From contig JBOHGH010000006.1 in assembly GCA_050699975.1 (NCBI GenBank), positions 1 through 64,000 of the forward strand: a DNA stretch of 64,000 bases, in the 5' to 3' direction. Position numbers and translations under genes: made by a program. Shown piece by piece: positions 26,478 through 35,577 of this stretch. Below the pieces are notes generated by a model. That model made no database searches, had not been told where the DNA came from, and saw only the letters and a list, made by a program, of their open reading frames with translations. Origin of the DNA: GCA-003244245 sp050699975. Its GTDB lineage: Bacteria > Actinomycetota > Actinomycetes > Mycobacteriales > Pseudonocardiaceae. The first letter of the stretch is position 1; every line of letters begins with the position of its first letter.

Positions 26478-29400
26478 ATGACCGAGACCGTCGGGACGGG
26501 AGCTTCTCCGGCTGCGCAGCCCAAGCGCGCGCTGCGGATGGAGCGGGTCCACACCACCGAGGCGCGCCACCCCTACGACGAGGTGACGTGGCAGCGCCGG
26601 GACGTGGTGATGACCAACTGGCGGGACGGCACGGTCAACTTCGAACAGCGTGGCGTGGAGTTCCCCGATTTCTGGTCGGTCAACGCGGTAAACATCGTGA
26701 CCAGCAAATACTTCCGCGGTGCGGTAGGCAGCGAACAGCGCGAGTCGAGCCTGCGCCAGCTGATCGACCGGGTGGTGACGGCCTACACCGCGGCCGGTGT
26801 GCGGCACGGGTACTTCGCCACCGAGACCGACAAGGACATCTTCTCCGACGAGTTGACCTGGATGCTGCTGCACCAGGTGTTCAGTTTCAACTCCCCAGTC
26901 TGGTTCAACGTCGGCACCACCTCCCCCCAGCAAGTCTCGGCGTGTCAACCGTACGACGCACTGGTTAGCACTCCCGCCGGAATGGTGCCCATCGGACAAC
27001 TCGTTGAGCAGGATTCCGTCGACACCAAGGTCTACGACGCCCACGGCATCACCCGGATCGTCGCGACCAAGGCCAACGGCGTCAAGCACGTCCTGCGGAT
27101 CCACACAAAGGCTGGGCACATGCTGGACGTCACGGCGGACCATCTCGTGTGGCGCTCCAGCAGTGAAAGAACCGGGAAGTTTGTTCCGGCCGATGAACTT
27201 CGCGCGGGTGACCAGCTGGAGTGGCACCGACGCGCGGCGTTCGGGGAGCAGGAGATCGATTCCCGAACGGTGGCCGAGGCCGCGCTCGCGGGCTGGCTAC
27301 AGGCTGACGGTTTTGTCGGGCAGTACACGGGCACCAACCGCTCGCTGACGATCGAGGCGATGACCGTCACCGAGGCAGAGCTGGCATGGGTGACCAGTTC
27401 CCTCGACCAGGTGTTCCCTCACGTGCACCGCCACGAGCGGCGCGTGACGACGCAGGACTCTTCGCTGGACTGCAGGCGGACCCGCCTCTATGGCACGACC
27501 CTCACGGACTTCGTGGACGCCTGGGACCTTCGGGTGCGCGGAACAGAGATGCGGGTGCCGGGGCGGCTGCTCACCGCACCGCTACCGGTGGTCGCGGCCT
27601 ACCTACGCAGCCTGTTCCAGGCCGAGGGCTATGTCATCACGCGGGAGCGCTCGACGCTGCTAGGTCTCGACATGATCTCCGAGGGGCTGATCCGCGACGT
27701 GCAGGCACTGCTCGCCCGGTTCGGCATCTTCGCGCGGGTGGGCCACAAGGCCGAGCGGCGCTCCGATAGGCACGATCTGTGGGGCATCCGGATTCAGAAC
27801 GGCGGGGACCGTCGGATTTTCGCCGACGAAATCGGCTTCATCGACCCGGGCAAGGCTGCCAAGCTGGAGGCATCGTTCGAACTGCCGGGTCTTGCCGCCC
27901 GGGAAGTCAAGCGTCTCGAGATCGCTCGGATTGAGCCTCGCGGCGCGATGGAGGTCTACGACATCCAGACCGAGTCTGGCGAGTACCTGTCAAGCAACCT
28001 TCGGGTGCACAACTGCTTCATCCTTTCCGTCGATGACACCATGGACTCGATTCTCAACTGGTACCGGGAAGAGGGGCTGATCTTCAAAGGTGGTTCAGGT
28101 GCCGGCCTGAACCTTTCTCGTATCCGCTCATCGAAGGAACTACTGTCCTCCGGGGGTGCGGCATCCGGTCCGGTGAGCTTTATGCGCGGAGCGGACGCTT
28201 CGGCCGGCACCATCAAATCGGGCGGAGCCACCCGGCGTGCCGCGAAAATGGTCGTGCTCGACGTCGATCATCCTGATATCGGCGAGTTCGTGCAGACTAA
28301 GGCATCCGAGGAACGCAAGATCCGGGTGCTCCGTGACGCCGGATTCGACATGGACCTCGGCGGCAAGGACATCACCTCGGTCCAGTACCAGAACGCCAAC
28401 AACTCGGTCCGGGTCTCCGATGAGTTCATGCGTGCGGTGGAGACCGGCGGCGACTTCGGGCTTCGCGCCCGGATGACCGGCGAGGTCATTGAGACCGTAA
28501 GAGCCAAGGAGCTCTTCCGAGAGATCACCCAGGCTGCCTGGGCATGCGCCGATCCCGGCCTGCAGTACGACGACACGATCAACGACTGGCACACCTGCCC
28601 GGAGTCCGGACGTATCACCGCCTCTAATCCGTGTTCCGAGTACTTGCACCTCGACAACTCGAGCTGCAACCTTGCGTCCATCAACCTGATGAAGTTCCTC
28701 CGCGAGGACCTCACATTCGACGCGGAGCTGTTTACCAGGACGGTGGAGCTGGTCATCACCGCGATGGACATCTCGATCTGCTTCGCGGACTTCCCGACCG
28801 AGGCCATTGCAGACACCACCAAGGCGTTTCGGCAGCTCGGCGTCGGCTACGCCAACCTCGGGGCGTTGCTGATGGCCACCGGGCACGCTTACGACTCCGA
28901 CGGTGGACGTGCGCTGGCTGCGGCGATCACCTCGCTGATGACCGGCACCGCGTACAAGCGCTCTGCGGAACTTGCCGGGGTCGTCGGCCCCTACGACGGC
29001 TACGCTCGCAACGCCGAACCGCACCAGCGGGTGATGCGCAAGCACGCTGCGGCCAACGATCTGATCCGTGCCTATCATCACAACGACCGAGCCGTGCAGA
29101 AGGCCGCTACGAAGGCGTGGCAGGATGGCATTCGAATCGGCGAGAAGAATGGTTGGCGCAACGCTCAGGCCAGCGTAATCGCACCGACTGGAACCATAGG
29201 GTTCATGATGGATTGTGACACGACCGGGATTGAGCCGGACTTTTCGTTGGTGAAGTTCAAGAAACTGGTCGGCGGCGGGTCCATGCAGATAGTCAATCAG
29301 ACGGTGCCGAAGGCACTCGCTGCGCTGGGCTACCAGGAGGAACAGAATGAGGCGATCGTCGAGTACATCGCCGAGCACGGCCACGTGATCGATGCTCCTG

Positions 29401-30356
29401 GGCTGCGTCCCGAGCATTACGAGGTGTTCGACTGTGCGATGGGGGAGCGAGCCATTGCGCCGATGGGGCATGTCCGGATGATGGCGGCGACCCAGCCGTT
29501 TATCTCTGGAGCCATCAGTAAGACCGTGAACATGCCCGAAAAGGCCACCGCCGCCGACGTCGAGGAAATCTACTTCCAATCCTGGAAGATGGGGATCAAG
29601 GCGCTGGCGATCTACCGAGACAACTGTAAGGTGGGCCAACCACTGTCCACCGGAAAAACCGCAACCACCGCGGCGGAGAAGGTGGTCGCGGAGGGTAGGC
29701 CGGTGCGCAAGCGGCTGCCCAAGAAGCGGCCCAGCGAAACCGTCTCCTTCACCGTCGGTGGCGCCGAGGGCTACCTGACCGCAGGGTCTTATCCCGACGA
29801 CGGGCTCGGTGAAATCTTCGTCAAGATGTCCAAGCAGGGCTCCACCCTGGCCGGTGTGATGGACGCTTTCTCTATGGGGATCTCAATAGCGTTGCAGTAC
29901 GGGGTGCCGCTGGAGACCTACGTCTCGAAGTTCGTGAACATGCGCTTCGAGCCGGCGGGGATGACCGATGACCCGGATATCCGGATCGCGACCAGCGTGG
30001 TGGACTACCTGTTCCGTCGAATCGCGCTAGATCACCTGCCCATGGAGAAGCGAGAGCAACTGGGCATCCTGACCGCCGAGGAGCGCACCGCGCAGGTGTC
30101 TGCCGATTACGGCGTCGGCCAGGGCAACGGTGTAGACATCGAATCCCTTTCCACCTCGGCGGACTCCACCATCGCTTCCCCGGCAGCGCATGCCCGGCCG
30201 GCGCCGGTGTACGTGGGCAGCTCCACGGAGCTGTGGGAACTGCAGCAGGGCAAAGCCGCCGACGCGCCGCTGTGCTTGACCTGCGGAACCAAGATGCGGC
30301 CGGCCGGCTCCTGCTACGTCTGCGAGGGCTGCGGCTCCACCAGCGGCTGCAGCTGA
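26478..30356 (+). CDS. nrdJ: Class II (adenosylcobalamin-dependent) ribonucleotide reductase precursor with intein
   Basis: NrdJ reduces ribonucleotides to deoxyribonucleotides using vitamin B12 coenzyme. The 1292-residue precursor contains a 357-residue intein (residues 156-512), leaving a 935-residue enzyme. The extein includes FSFNSPVWFNVG, GSGAGLNLSRIRSS, SNPCSEYLHLDNSSCNLASINL with active-site residues N-C-E, and APTGTIGFMMDCDTTGIEPDFSLVKFKKL. The C-terminal zinc-ribbon tail with redox cysteines is CLTCGTKMRPAGSCYVCEGCG. GAGG precedes the ATG. No cobalamin riboswitch is visible in the 109-base gap after nrdR. Activity requires splicing of the intein. Confidence 0.96.
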   Translation: MTETVGTGASPAAQPKRALRMERVHTTEARHPYDEVTWQRRDVVMTNWRDGTVNFEQRGVEFPDFWSVNAVNIVTSKYFRGAVGSEQRESSLRQLIDRVVTAYTAAGVRHGYFATETDKDIFSDELTWMLLHQVFSFNSPVWFNVGTTSPQQVSACQPYDALVSTPAGMVPIGQLVEQDSVDTKVYDAHGITRIVATKANGVKHVLRIHTKAGHMLDVTADHLVWRSSSERTGKFVPADELRAGDQLEWHRRAAFGEQEIDSRTVAEAALAGWLQADGFVGQYTGTNRSLTIEAMTVTEAELAWVTSSLDQVFPHVHRHERRVTTQDSSLDCRRTRLYGTTLTDFVDAWDLRVRGTEMRVPGRLLTAPLPVVAAYLRSLFQAEGYVITRERSTLLGLDMISEGLIRDVQALLARFGIFARVGHKAERRSDRHDLWGIRIQNGGDRRIFADEIGFIDPGKAAKLEASFELPGLAAREVKRLEIARIEPRGAMEVYDIQTESGEYLSSNLRVHNCFILSVDDTMDSILNWYREEGLIFKGGSGAGLNLSRIRSSKELLSSGGAASGPVSFMRGADASAGTIKSGGATRRAAKMVVLDVDHPDIGEFVQTKASEERKIRVLRDAGFDMDLGGKDITSVQYQNANNSVRVSDEFMRAVETGGDFGLRARMTGEVIETVRAKELFREITQAAWACADPGLQYDDTINDWHTCPESGRITASNPCSEYLHLDNSSCNLASINLMKFLREDLTFDAELFTRTVELVITAMDISICFADFPTEAIADTTKAFRQLGVGYANLGALLMATGHAYDSDGGRALAAAITSLMTGTAYKRSAELAGVVGPYDGYARNAEPHQRVMRKHAAANDLIRAYHHNDRAVQKAATKAWQDGIRIGEKNGWRNAQASVIAPTGTIGFMMDCDTTGIEPDFSLVKFKKLVGGGSMQIVNQTVPKALAALGYQEEQNEAIVEYIAEHGHVIDAPGLRPEHYEVFDCAMGERAIAPMGHVRMMAATQPFISGAISKTVNMPEKATAADVEEIYFQSWKMGIKALAIYRDNCKVGQPLSTGKTATTAAEKVVAEGRPVRKRLPKKRPSETVSFTVGGAEGYLTAGSYPDDGLGEIFVKMSKQGSTLAGVMDAFSMGISIALQYGVPLETYVSKFVNMRFEPAGMTDDPDIRIATSVVDYLFRRIALDHLPMEKREQLGILTAEERTAQVSADYGVGQGNGVDIESLSTSADSTIASPAAHARPAPVYVGSSTELWELQQGKAADAPLCLTCGTKMRPAGSCYVCEGCGSTSGCS
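26943..28013 (+). other. NrdJ intein with LAGLIDADG-type endonuclease domain
   Basis: A 357-residue in-frame insert between SPQQVSA and CFILSVDD. It starts with Cys (CQPYDALVST), has block B as DVTADHLVW, and ends YDIQTESGEYLSSNLRVHN before Cys +1. The endonuclease motifs LAGWLQADGFV and YLRSLFQAEGYV lie near intein residues 116 and 220; the second has Glu in place of the usual Asp. Splicing residues look intact. It is unrelated in detail to the RecA intein 19 kb away. Confidence 0.93.
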
Positions 30357-30693
30357 TAGTGAGCGCAGTGGGGGGCTGCAGCGTCAGCGAGTGACGGTGG
30401 TGAGAAAGGCTCGCGGCAGGGCCCGTTCTTCGCCGAGCACGAAGCAGCCCCCATCGACGGGGTGGTGCCTCGGGCGCGGCGCGAGAGTCACGGTCCAACA
30501 GCGGAGACTCGACCCAGCCGATGGGCTGCACGACGTACGGCCGTCATTCACGTGGCGTCCTTCCACACGATCAGGTTGCTCTGGGCGTCCAGGCCCATCA
30601 ACAACGGCTGACCCACCCACCCAGGTCACCCGGGCGCGGCGACGGGCGGCGGTCACCGCGTGCCGTGGCGATGACCGCGCTGCCCGGTGCCGC
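30357..30693. other. Intergenic stretch without a convincing gene
   Basis: No ORF here has normal coding character. On the minus strand a short piece (VQPIGWVESPLLDRDS) resembles the N-terminus of TrmO/TsaA-type tRNA methyltransferases, and MGLDAQSNLIVWKDAT appears in another frame. These may be remnants of decayed genes, but they are too short to assign. No terminator hairpin with clear arms was found after nrdJ. Confidence 0.4.
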
Positions 30694-31152
30694 TCAGGGG
30701 GCCCACTCGCCGGCCGGCTGCCTGGTGGTGACGTTGAGGCGGTTCCAGACGTTGATCTGGGCGATGGAGATGACCAAGGCCGCCAGCGCCGGCTCGTCGT
30801 AGTGCCGGGCGGCCTCGTCCCAGATCTCGTCGGGTACCGGGTCCGGCCGATCACTGAGCCGGGTGACGGCCTCGGTGAGCGCCAGCGCGGCGCGTTCGGC
30901 ATCGGTGAAGTAGGGCGCATCCCGCCAGGCCACCACCGCGAAGAGCCGCTCGTCTGTTTCGCCTGCCTTCTTGGCGATGCGAGGGTGCCCGTCAACGCAG
31001 ACGCTGCAGCCGTTGATCTGGCTCGCGCGCAGGTGGACGAGTTCGAGGGTCCGGGACGGCACGCCGCCTTTCTCCGTGGACTTCGCCAGGGCAAGCAGGG
31101 CCTGCATGGCGTCAGGAAGGATCATCACCGGGTTGCTCATCCGTGCTTGCAT
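30694..31152 (-). CDS. Carboxymuconolactone decarboxylase/AhpD-family protein
   Basis: A 152-residue AhpD-like protein with the redox motif CSVCVDGH at about residue 48-55, placed in an all-helical fold (LVHLRASQINGCSVCVDGHPRIAKKAGETDERLFAVVAW). Family members are alkylhydroperoxidases or related oxidoreductases. ATG 31152 has GGAGGAGA 6-7 bases upstream; the longer frame crosses the divergent promoter. It is divergent from an ECF41 sigma gene, the usual partner of this family, and carries an ECF41-type promoter at 31257-31283. Confidence 0.9.
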   Translation of the reverse strand: MQARMSNPVMILPDAMQALLALAKSTEKGGVPSRTLELVHLRASQINGCSVCVDGHPRIAKKAGETDERLFAVVAWRDAPYFTDAERAALALTEAVTRLSDRPDPVPDEIWDEAARHYDEPALAALVISIAQINVWNRLNVTTRQPAGEWAP

Positions 31153-31221
31153 GATTGCTCTCCTCCAGGGTCTTCGGGTGTCTTTGCTGAACCGGAATGC
31201 TGAAGGCTCAGCCGGTCTCCT

Positions 31222-31248
31222 TGTCACATCGGCTGGGTTTCGTCCGTC
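31222..31248 (+). promoter_or_regulatory. ECF41-type promoter of the sigma gene (autoregulatory)
   Basis: TGTCACA at 31222-31228, exactly 16 bases, then CGTC at 31245-31248. This matches the published ECF41 target consensus (TGTCACA-N16-CGTC) at every position. Transcription would start about 30 bases before the sigma gene ATG at 31285. Confidence 0.85.
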
Positions 31249-31256
31249 ACTGATAT

Positions 31257-31283
31257 GACGGAACACGACGGAGGAATGTGACC
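31257..31283 (-). promoter_or_regulatory. Divergent ECF41-type promoter of the AhpD-like gene
   Basis: On the minus strand GGTCACA (31283-31277) is followed after exactly 16 bases by CGTC (31260-31257). It matches the ECF41 consensus except the first base of the -35. It faces the AhpD-like gene at 31152. Its -35 element overlaps the sigma gene's ribosome-binding region, so the two promoters are back to back. Confidence 0.78.
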
Positions 31284-31284
31284 G

Positions 31285-31947
31285 ATGGACGAGCACGACT
31301 GGCTGGCGGAGCGATTCGAGGCCAACCGCACCCACCTGCGGACGGTGGCCTACCGGATGCTCGGCTCACTGAGCGAGGCCGACGACGCCGTCCAAGAAGC
31401 GTGGCTGCGCCTGCGCCGCTCCGACACCACCGGCGTCGAGAACCTGGGCGGATGGCTGACGACCGCCGTCGCCCGGGTGTCCCTGGACATGCTGCGCTCG
31501 CGCACGTCGCGGCGCGAGGAACCCCTCGACGCGCGCCTGCCCGACCCGATCGCGAGCCGCGCGGATGGGATCGATCCCGAGCACGAAGCGCTGCTGGCTG
31601 ACTCGGTCGGTCCCGCGCTGCTCGTGGTACTCGACACGCTGGCTCCCGCCGAGCGGCTCGCGTTCGTGCTGCACGACACGTTCGCCGTGCCCTTCGACGA
31701 GATCGCTCCCATCGTGGGGCGCTCCCCGGCCGCAGCTCGGCAGCTCGGCAGCCGCGCACGCCGCCGGGTGCAGAGAGCGGACCCGGTTCCCGACGCCGAT
31801 CTCACCCGCCAGCGAGAGGTCGTCGACGCCTTCCTCGCCGACCCAGAGCGCCTTCGCCAGCTCGACCTGGCGGTGCTCGACGACTGCCGACGGCCCGCTC
31901 CTCGCAGTGGGCGAGAATCTCCAGGTCCCCCAGCGCGCTGCGGGTAG
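31285..31947 (+). CDS. ECF41-group RNA polymerase sigma factor lacking the SnoaL core
   Basis: Region 2 (residues 8-75) is visible in YRMLGSLSEADDAVQEAWLRL. Region 4 (about 105-160) includes LDTLAPAERLAFVLHDTFAVPFDEIAPIVGRSPAAARQLGSRARRRV. ECF41 proteins then carry a SnoaL-like domain of about 110 residues that modulates activity. Here the linker REVVDAF is joined directly to LADPERLRQLDLAVLDD, the normal C-terminal end, so the SnoaL core is deleted in frame. The DPERL piece corresponds to the conserved NPDKL-like tail motif; the other domain motifs are lost. About 20 abnormal residues follow. GGAGGA precedes the ATG. The sigma parts appear intact. Confidence 0.88.
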   Translation: MDEHDWLAERFEANRTHLRTVAYRMLGSLSEADDAVQEAWLRLRRSDTTGVENLGGWLTTAVARVSLDMLRSRTSRREEPLDARLPDPIASRADGIDPEHEALLADSVGPALLVVLDTLAPAERLAFVLHDTFAVPFDEIAPIVGRSPAAARQLGSRARRRVQRADPVPDADLTRQREVVDAFLADPERLRQLDLAVLDDCRRPAPRSGRESPGPPARCG

Positions 31948-32151
31948 CGGTGTTGGGTAACCCTGGTCAGGTGCAGACGCATCTCGTGGGGCGGGCCTGT
32001 CGTGCGGCAGGGTGGCGGCTGGTCGGTGAGGACCATCCACGCTCTGGCGAAGGATCCAGAACGCGAGTTTGTCGCACTCGTCCGTCGGGCGAATGACGAT
32101 GGGTGATCATCGTCGGCGCAGGCTGTCGCCGAGCGCTGAGAGGAGGCTGGG

Positions 32152-33003
32152 ATGCCGGAGAGGGCACTGGTACTCGGCGGCGGTGGGATCACCGGCATCG
32201 CCTGGGAGCTGGGGGTGCTTGCCGGTCTGGCTGAACACGGGGTAGACCTGCGCGATGCCGACCTTGTGGTCGGCACATCAGCCGGGTCAGTGGTGGGCGC
32301 GCTGATCACCTCGGGTAACGATCTCGAGGAGCTCTACGCCAGTCAACTCGTCCCGCCGGATCCTGAGCCACCTGTCCGAATGGGGATCGCCACGATCCTG
32401 CGGTGGAGCTGGGCCGTTGCCTGCTCCCGGGGCTCGCAGCAGGTCGGAGCACGAATTGGCAGGATGGCGACGGCGACCGCGACGGTTCCGGAAGCCGAGC
32501 GCCGCGGGATCATCGAAGCCCGGCTGGGAGGGCGCACCTGGCCGCAGCAGACCCTGCTGGTCACAGCAATCGATGCCGAATCGGGCGAGTTCGCCGCTTT
32601 CGGGCAGGGCAGCCAGGTGGGGGGCACCCCAGTGACCATGGTCGATGCCGTGGCGGCCAGCTGCTCGGTGCCGGGGGTGTGGCCAGCGACTACCATCGGC
32701 GGACGGCGCTGGATCGATGGGGGGGTGCGCTCGACGACCAACGCCGATCTGGCCGCGGGGCACGAGCGGATCGTCGTGCTCGCACCGATCACGCGAGGTT
32801 TCCCGCCGGGGGCTGGAGCCGCTGGCCAGGTGGCCGCACTGCGAGAGCAGGCACAGGTCACCCTCGTCACGCCCGACGCCGCCGCCCGACGTGCGATCGG
32901 CCGCAACGTGCTGGATCTGGCGCGCCGGGCACCGGCAGCGCTGGCCGGCCGCGCCCAGGCCACATCGGTCGTCACCGAGGTAACCCGGGTGTGGTCGGAC
33001 TAG
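32152..33003 (+). CDS. Patatin-like phospholipase
   Basis: A 283-residue patatin-family serine hydrolase. The oxyanion loop is LGGGGITGIAWELG at the N-terminus, the nucleophile Ser lies in VVGTSAGSVVG (about residue 45), and the catalytic Asp is in WIDGGVRSTTNADLA (about 187). The catalytic dyad is complete. AGGAGG lies upstream of the ATG. No signal peptide or membrane helix is seen. The substrate is probably a lipid ester; nothing nearby indicates which. Confidence 0.88.
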   Translation: MPERALVLGGGGITGIAWELGVLAGLAEHGVDLRDADLVVGTSAGSVVGALITSGNDLEELYASQLVPPDPEPPVRMGIATILRWSWAVACSRGSQQVGARIGRMATATATVPEAERRGIIEARLGGRTWPQQTLLVTAIDAESGEFAAFGQGSQVGGTPVTMVDAVAASCSVPGVWPATTIGGRRWIDGGVRSTTNADLAAGHERIVVLAPITRGFPPGAGAAGQVAALREQAQVTLVTPDAAARRAIGRNVLDLARRAPAALAGRAQATSVVTEVTRVWSD

Positions 33004-33032
33004 CGCGGTGGCAGTGTGACTGCGCTCATGCC

Positions 33033-33941
33033 TCAGCTCTCGCCGGTGCCATCCTCCTGCTCGGCGAGGAACTGCTCGAGCTCCGCTGCGATCTCGTCGC
33101 CGGTGGGCAACGGCGCGGCATCACTGGACAGCAGCGGGCGCCGATCGGACTTACCCGCGACGGCGTCGAACTGTGCCTCCAGCCCGGCCACCACCGACAT
33201 ACTTTCCGGGGAGCTGGCGACCTGTTCATCCACTGCGGCGAGAACCCGCAGCGCAGTGGGTCGTAGCGCCTCGACGGGCAGGTCCAACCCACTGCTGCGG
33301 GCCAGATGCTCCAGCAGACCGCGGGCGGATTCTGGGTACTCGATGCGGGCCAGGTAGTGCGGCACGTGCACCACGAAACCCATCGCGTCGTGCCCGGCCT
33401 GACCCAACCTCAACTCCATCAGCGCCCCGGCATGGCCGGGGATCTCCATGGTGCCAAACCACGGCTGGTAGTCGGAGATCAACTCGCGACGGGTGGCGTG
33501 CGCGGTGACCGTCACCGGCCGAGTGTGCGGGACGGCCATCGGTACTGCTCCCAGACCCACCGTCAGGCCTACCCCGAAGCGCTCGACCAGCTCGCGGACC
33601 GCGTCGATGAACCGGTCCCACTGTAGATCCGGCTCCGGACCAGCAAGGAGCAAGAACGTGGTACCCGCGCTGTCACGCACCTCGTGCAGCACCAGCTCGG
33701 GCTGCTCATAGCCCGCCCAATGGTCCCCATCGAAGATCATCGTCGGTCGGCGGGAGCGGTAGTCCAGTAGCCGGTCGACGTCGAACGTGGCGAGGACGCG
33801 GTGCTCCAGATTCGCCAGCAGATGTGCCACTGCCACATGACCAGCTTGGCCGGCGTCGACGAACCCGGTCAGGGCGTGCACCAGTACCGGAGCCGTCGGG
33901 GCCGAAGGTTCCGCCTCGATGTGGTACAGGTCGGCGGTCAC
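33033..33941 (-). CDS. PAC2 family protein (proteasome assembly chaperone fold)
   Basis: The 302-residue protein shows the PAC2 pattern VLVHALTGFVDAGQAGHVAVAHLL, RPTMIFDGDHWAGYEQPELVLHEVRD and FLLLAGPEPDLQWDRF. GTG 33941 (VTADLYHIE) is chosen because GAGGTGG lies about 8 bases upstream; the longer frame from 34004 lacks similarity. Actinobacterial PAC2 proteins occur in species with proteasomes, but their role is not settled. It is divergent from the ATPase gene at 34138. Confidence 0.85.
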   Translation of the reverse strand: MTADLYHIEAEPSAPTAPVLVHALTGFVDAGQAGHVAVAHLLANLEHRVLATFDVDRLLDYRSRRPTMIFDGDHWAGYEQPELVLHEVRDSAGTTFLLLAGPEPDLQWDRFIDAVRELVERFGVGLTVGLGAVPMAVPHTRPVTVTAHATRRELISDYQPWFGTMEIPGHAGALMELRLGQAGHDAMGFVVHVPHYLARIEYPESARGLLEHLARSSGLDLPVEALRPTALRVLAAVDEQVASSPESMSVVAGLEAQFDAVAGKSDRRPLLSSDAAPLPTGDEIAAELEQFLAEQEDGTGES

Positions 33942-34137
33942 TGGACTGCCACCTCGTTTCGGCTCGGTTGGCCCTCTCGTGAAGGGCCCTTGCAGTCGAT
34001 ACAACGCTGCACACCGTCGAATCCATCCCTTCCGCGGCGCCGCGCGATGTCACAGCGGGGCACACCCTCCCGCCCTTTAGTGGTAACGACTATCGTTTAC
34101 GATCTCCTCAACCACGTTGGAAGGAGATCGGAGCACA

Positions 34138-35079
34138 GTGCGCATTGCCTTCGTCGGCAAGGGCGGCAGCGGTAAGACGACGCTGTCGGCTCTCTTCACC
34201 CGCTACCTCGCCGAGCTCGGCCGGCCCGTGCTGGCCGTTGATGCCGACATCAACCAGCACCTCGGTGAGGCGCTGGGCTTGGAGGACGAGCAGGTCCCAC
34301 CGCTGGCCGCGCAGCTGCCCTGGATCAAGGAGCACCTGCGCGGTAGCAACCCACGGATCACGTCAGCCGATGCGATGATCAAGACAACCCCGCCCGGCCG
34401 GGGATCCCGGATGCTCCGATTGAACCCCGACGATGAGCTGCACCGGCGCTTTGCCCGCCCGGTCGGCGGCGCACAGCTGATGGTCACCGGGGAGTTCGAA
34501 CCCGAGGACATCGGGGTGAGCTGCTACCACTCCAAAACCGGAGCACTGGAGCTCTATCTCAACCACCTGATGGACGGACCCAGCGAATACGTGGTGGTCG
34601 ACATGACCGCGGGCGCCGATGTGTTGGCGTCCGGACTGTTCACCCGCTTCGACCTTGTGGTCCTGGTCAGCGAACCTACCCGGCGCGGGGTCAGGGTGTA
34701 CCGGCAGCTCCGGCAGCACGCCGAGGGCCACGGGGTGCGGCTGCGCGTGGTCGGCAACAAGGTGGCTGCCGAGGATGACACCGCCTGGCTGCGTGGCGAA
34801 CTGGGCACCGCCCTGCTAGCGACGGTAGGCCAGTCAACTTGGGTGCGGGCCGCGGAACAAGGGCGTACCCCCGGGTTCGATGCGCTGGAGCCCGATGTGC
34901 GCCACGCCCTGAATGCGGTACTCGCCGAGCTTGACGGAGTACAGCGGGACTGGACGGCGTATCACCGCGACACCGTGCATTTTCACCTACGCAATGCGAG
35001 GGCCTGGGCGAACCAGTCGGCGGGCAGGGACCTTGCCGACCAGGTGGACCCGGAGTTCCTCCCTGCTGTTTGCTCGTGA
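34138..35079 (+). CDS. ParA/CooC-like P-loop ATPase (SCO5388 type)
   Basis: The 313-residue protein has a deviant Walker A motif, GKGGSGKTTLSALFTRYLAE, at residues 6-14, a switch-I-like VLAVDADINQH and Walker B VVVDMTAGADVLASG. This class (MinD/CooC/NifH fold) inserts cofactors or positions proteins. GTG 34138 (VRIAFVGKGG) is preferred over TTG 34117. The next gene, 21 bases away, is an SCO5389-type protein, and in Streptomyces the two are also adjacent. The pair's function is unknown; metal or cofactor handling is a guess from the ATPase fold. Confidence 0.82.
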   Translation: MRIAFVGKGGSGKTTLSALFTRYLAELGRPVLAVDADINQHLGEALGLEDEQVPPLAAQLPWIKEHLRGSNPRITSADAMIKTTPPGRGSRMLRLNPDDELHRRFARPVGGAQLMVTGEFEPEDIGVSCYHSKTGALELYLNHLMDGPSEYVVVDMTAGADVLASGLFTRFDLVVLVSEPTRRGVRVYRQLRQHAEGHGVRLRVVGNKVAAEDDTAWLRGELGTALLATVGQSTWVRAAEQGRTPGFDALEPDVRHALNAVLAELDGVQRDWTAYHRDTVHFHLRNARAWANQSAGRDLADQVDPEFLPAVCS

Positions 35080-35100
35080 GTCACCGATCGAGGAGGACCG

Positions 35101-35496
35101 ATGTCACTGGACGTTTCACCCACGATGATCGAAGCAGCGCAGCGCGGTGAGCTCGATGATGCAGCGTTCGTGGCCGTCGTACGGGATTCGCTGCCCTACG
35201 CCTGGCAGGTGATCTCGCAGGTCGTCGGTGATCTCGAGATCGATACCCGGTCGGAGTTCGCTGATCATGCGGTACCCCCGCCGGACGAGGCGGCTCGGGG
35301 GCAGCTGCTGCGGGCCCTGGCCAGCGATGCCATCCGGGGTGCCCTGCAGCGCCACTTCGGGGTGCAGCTGGCCTTCCAAAACTGCCACCGGGTGGCGGCG
35401 TTCCGCCCTGAGGCGGTGCCTGGCGAGGCCTACCGGCGGTTTGTCTCCGCCCGAGACCAGGTGCTCAACCAGACACCGGAGCTTCGGGACTGCTGA
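35101..35496 (+). CDS. SCO5389 family protein
   Basis: A 131-residue conserved actinobacterial protein beginning MSLDVSPTMIEAAQRGELDDAAFVAVVRDSLPYAWQVIS, all-helical in appearance, with a C-terminal block LAFQNCHRVAAFRPEAV. It is directly downstream of the ParA/CooC-like ATPase with GAGGAGG before its ATG, so the two are probably one operon. It contains two cysteines (NCHR and the terminal DC). No catalytic motif is recognisable. Confidence 0.8.
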   Translation: MSLDVSPTMIEAAQRGELDDAAFVAVVRDSLPYAWQVISQVVGDLEIDTRSEFADHAVPPPDEAARGQLLRALASDAIRGALQRHFGVQLAFQNCHRVAAFRPEAVPGEAYRRFVSARDQVLNQTPELRDC

Positions 35497-35577
35497 GCCG
35501 TTTCCGCCAGCGGCTCGGGGCGGCGGTTGAGTAAGATCGATTTCACACTTGCGGTCCCGGGCGGCAGGCTTCGGTGT

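Noticed and set aside
27386..29639. Long frames overlapping nrdJ on both strands
   Set aside because: They are shadows of the ribonucleotide reductase; none has a family signature or a ribosome site.
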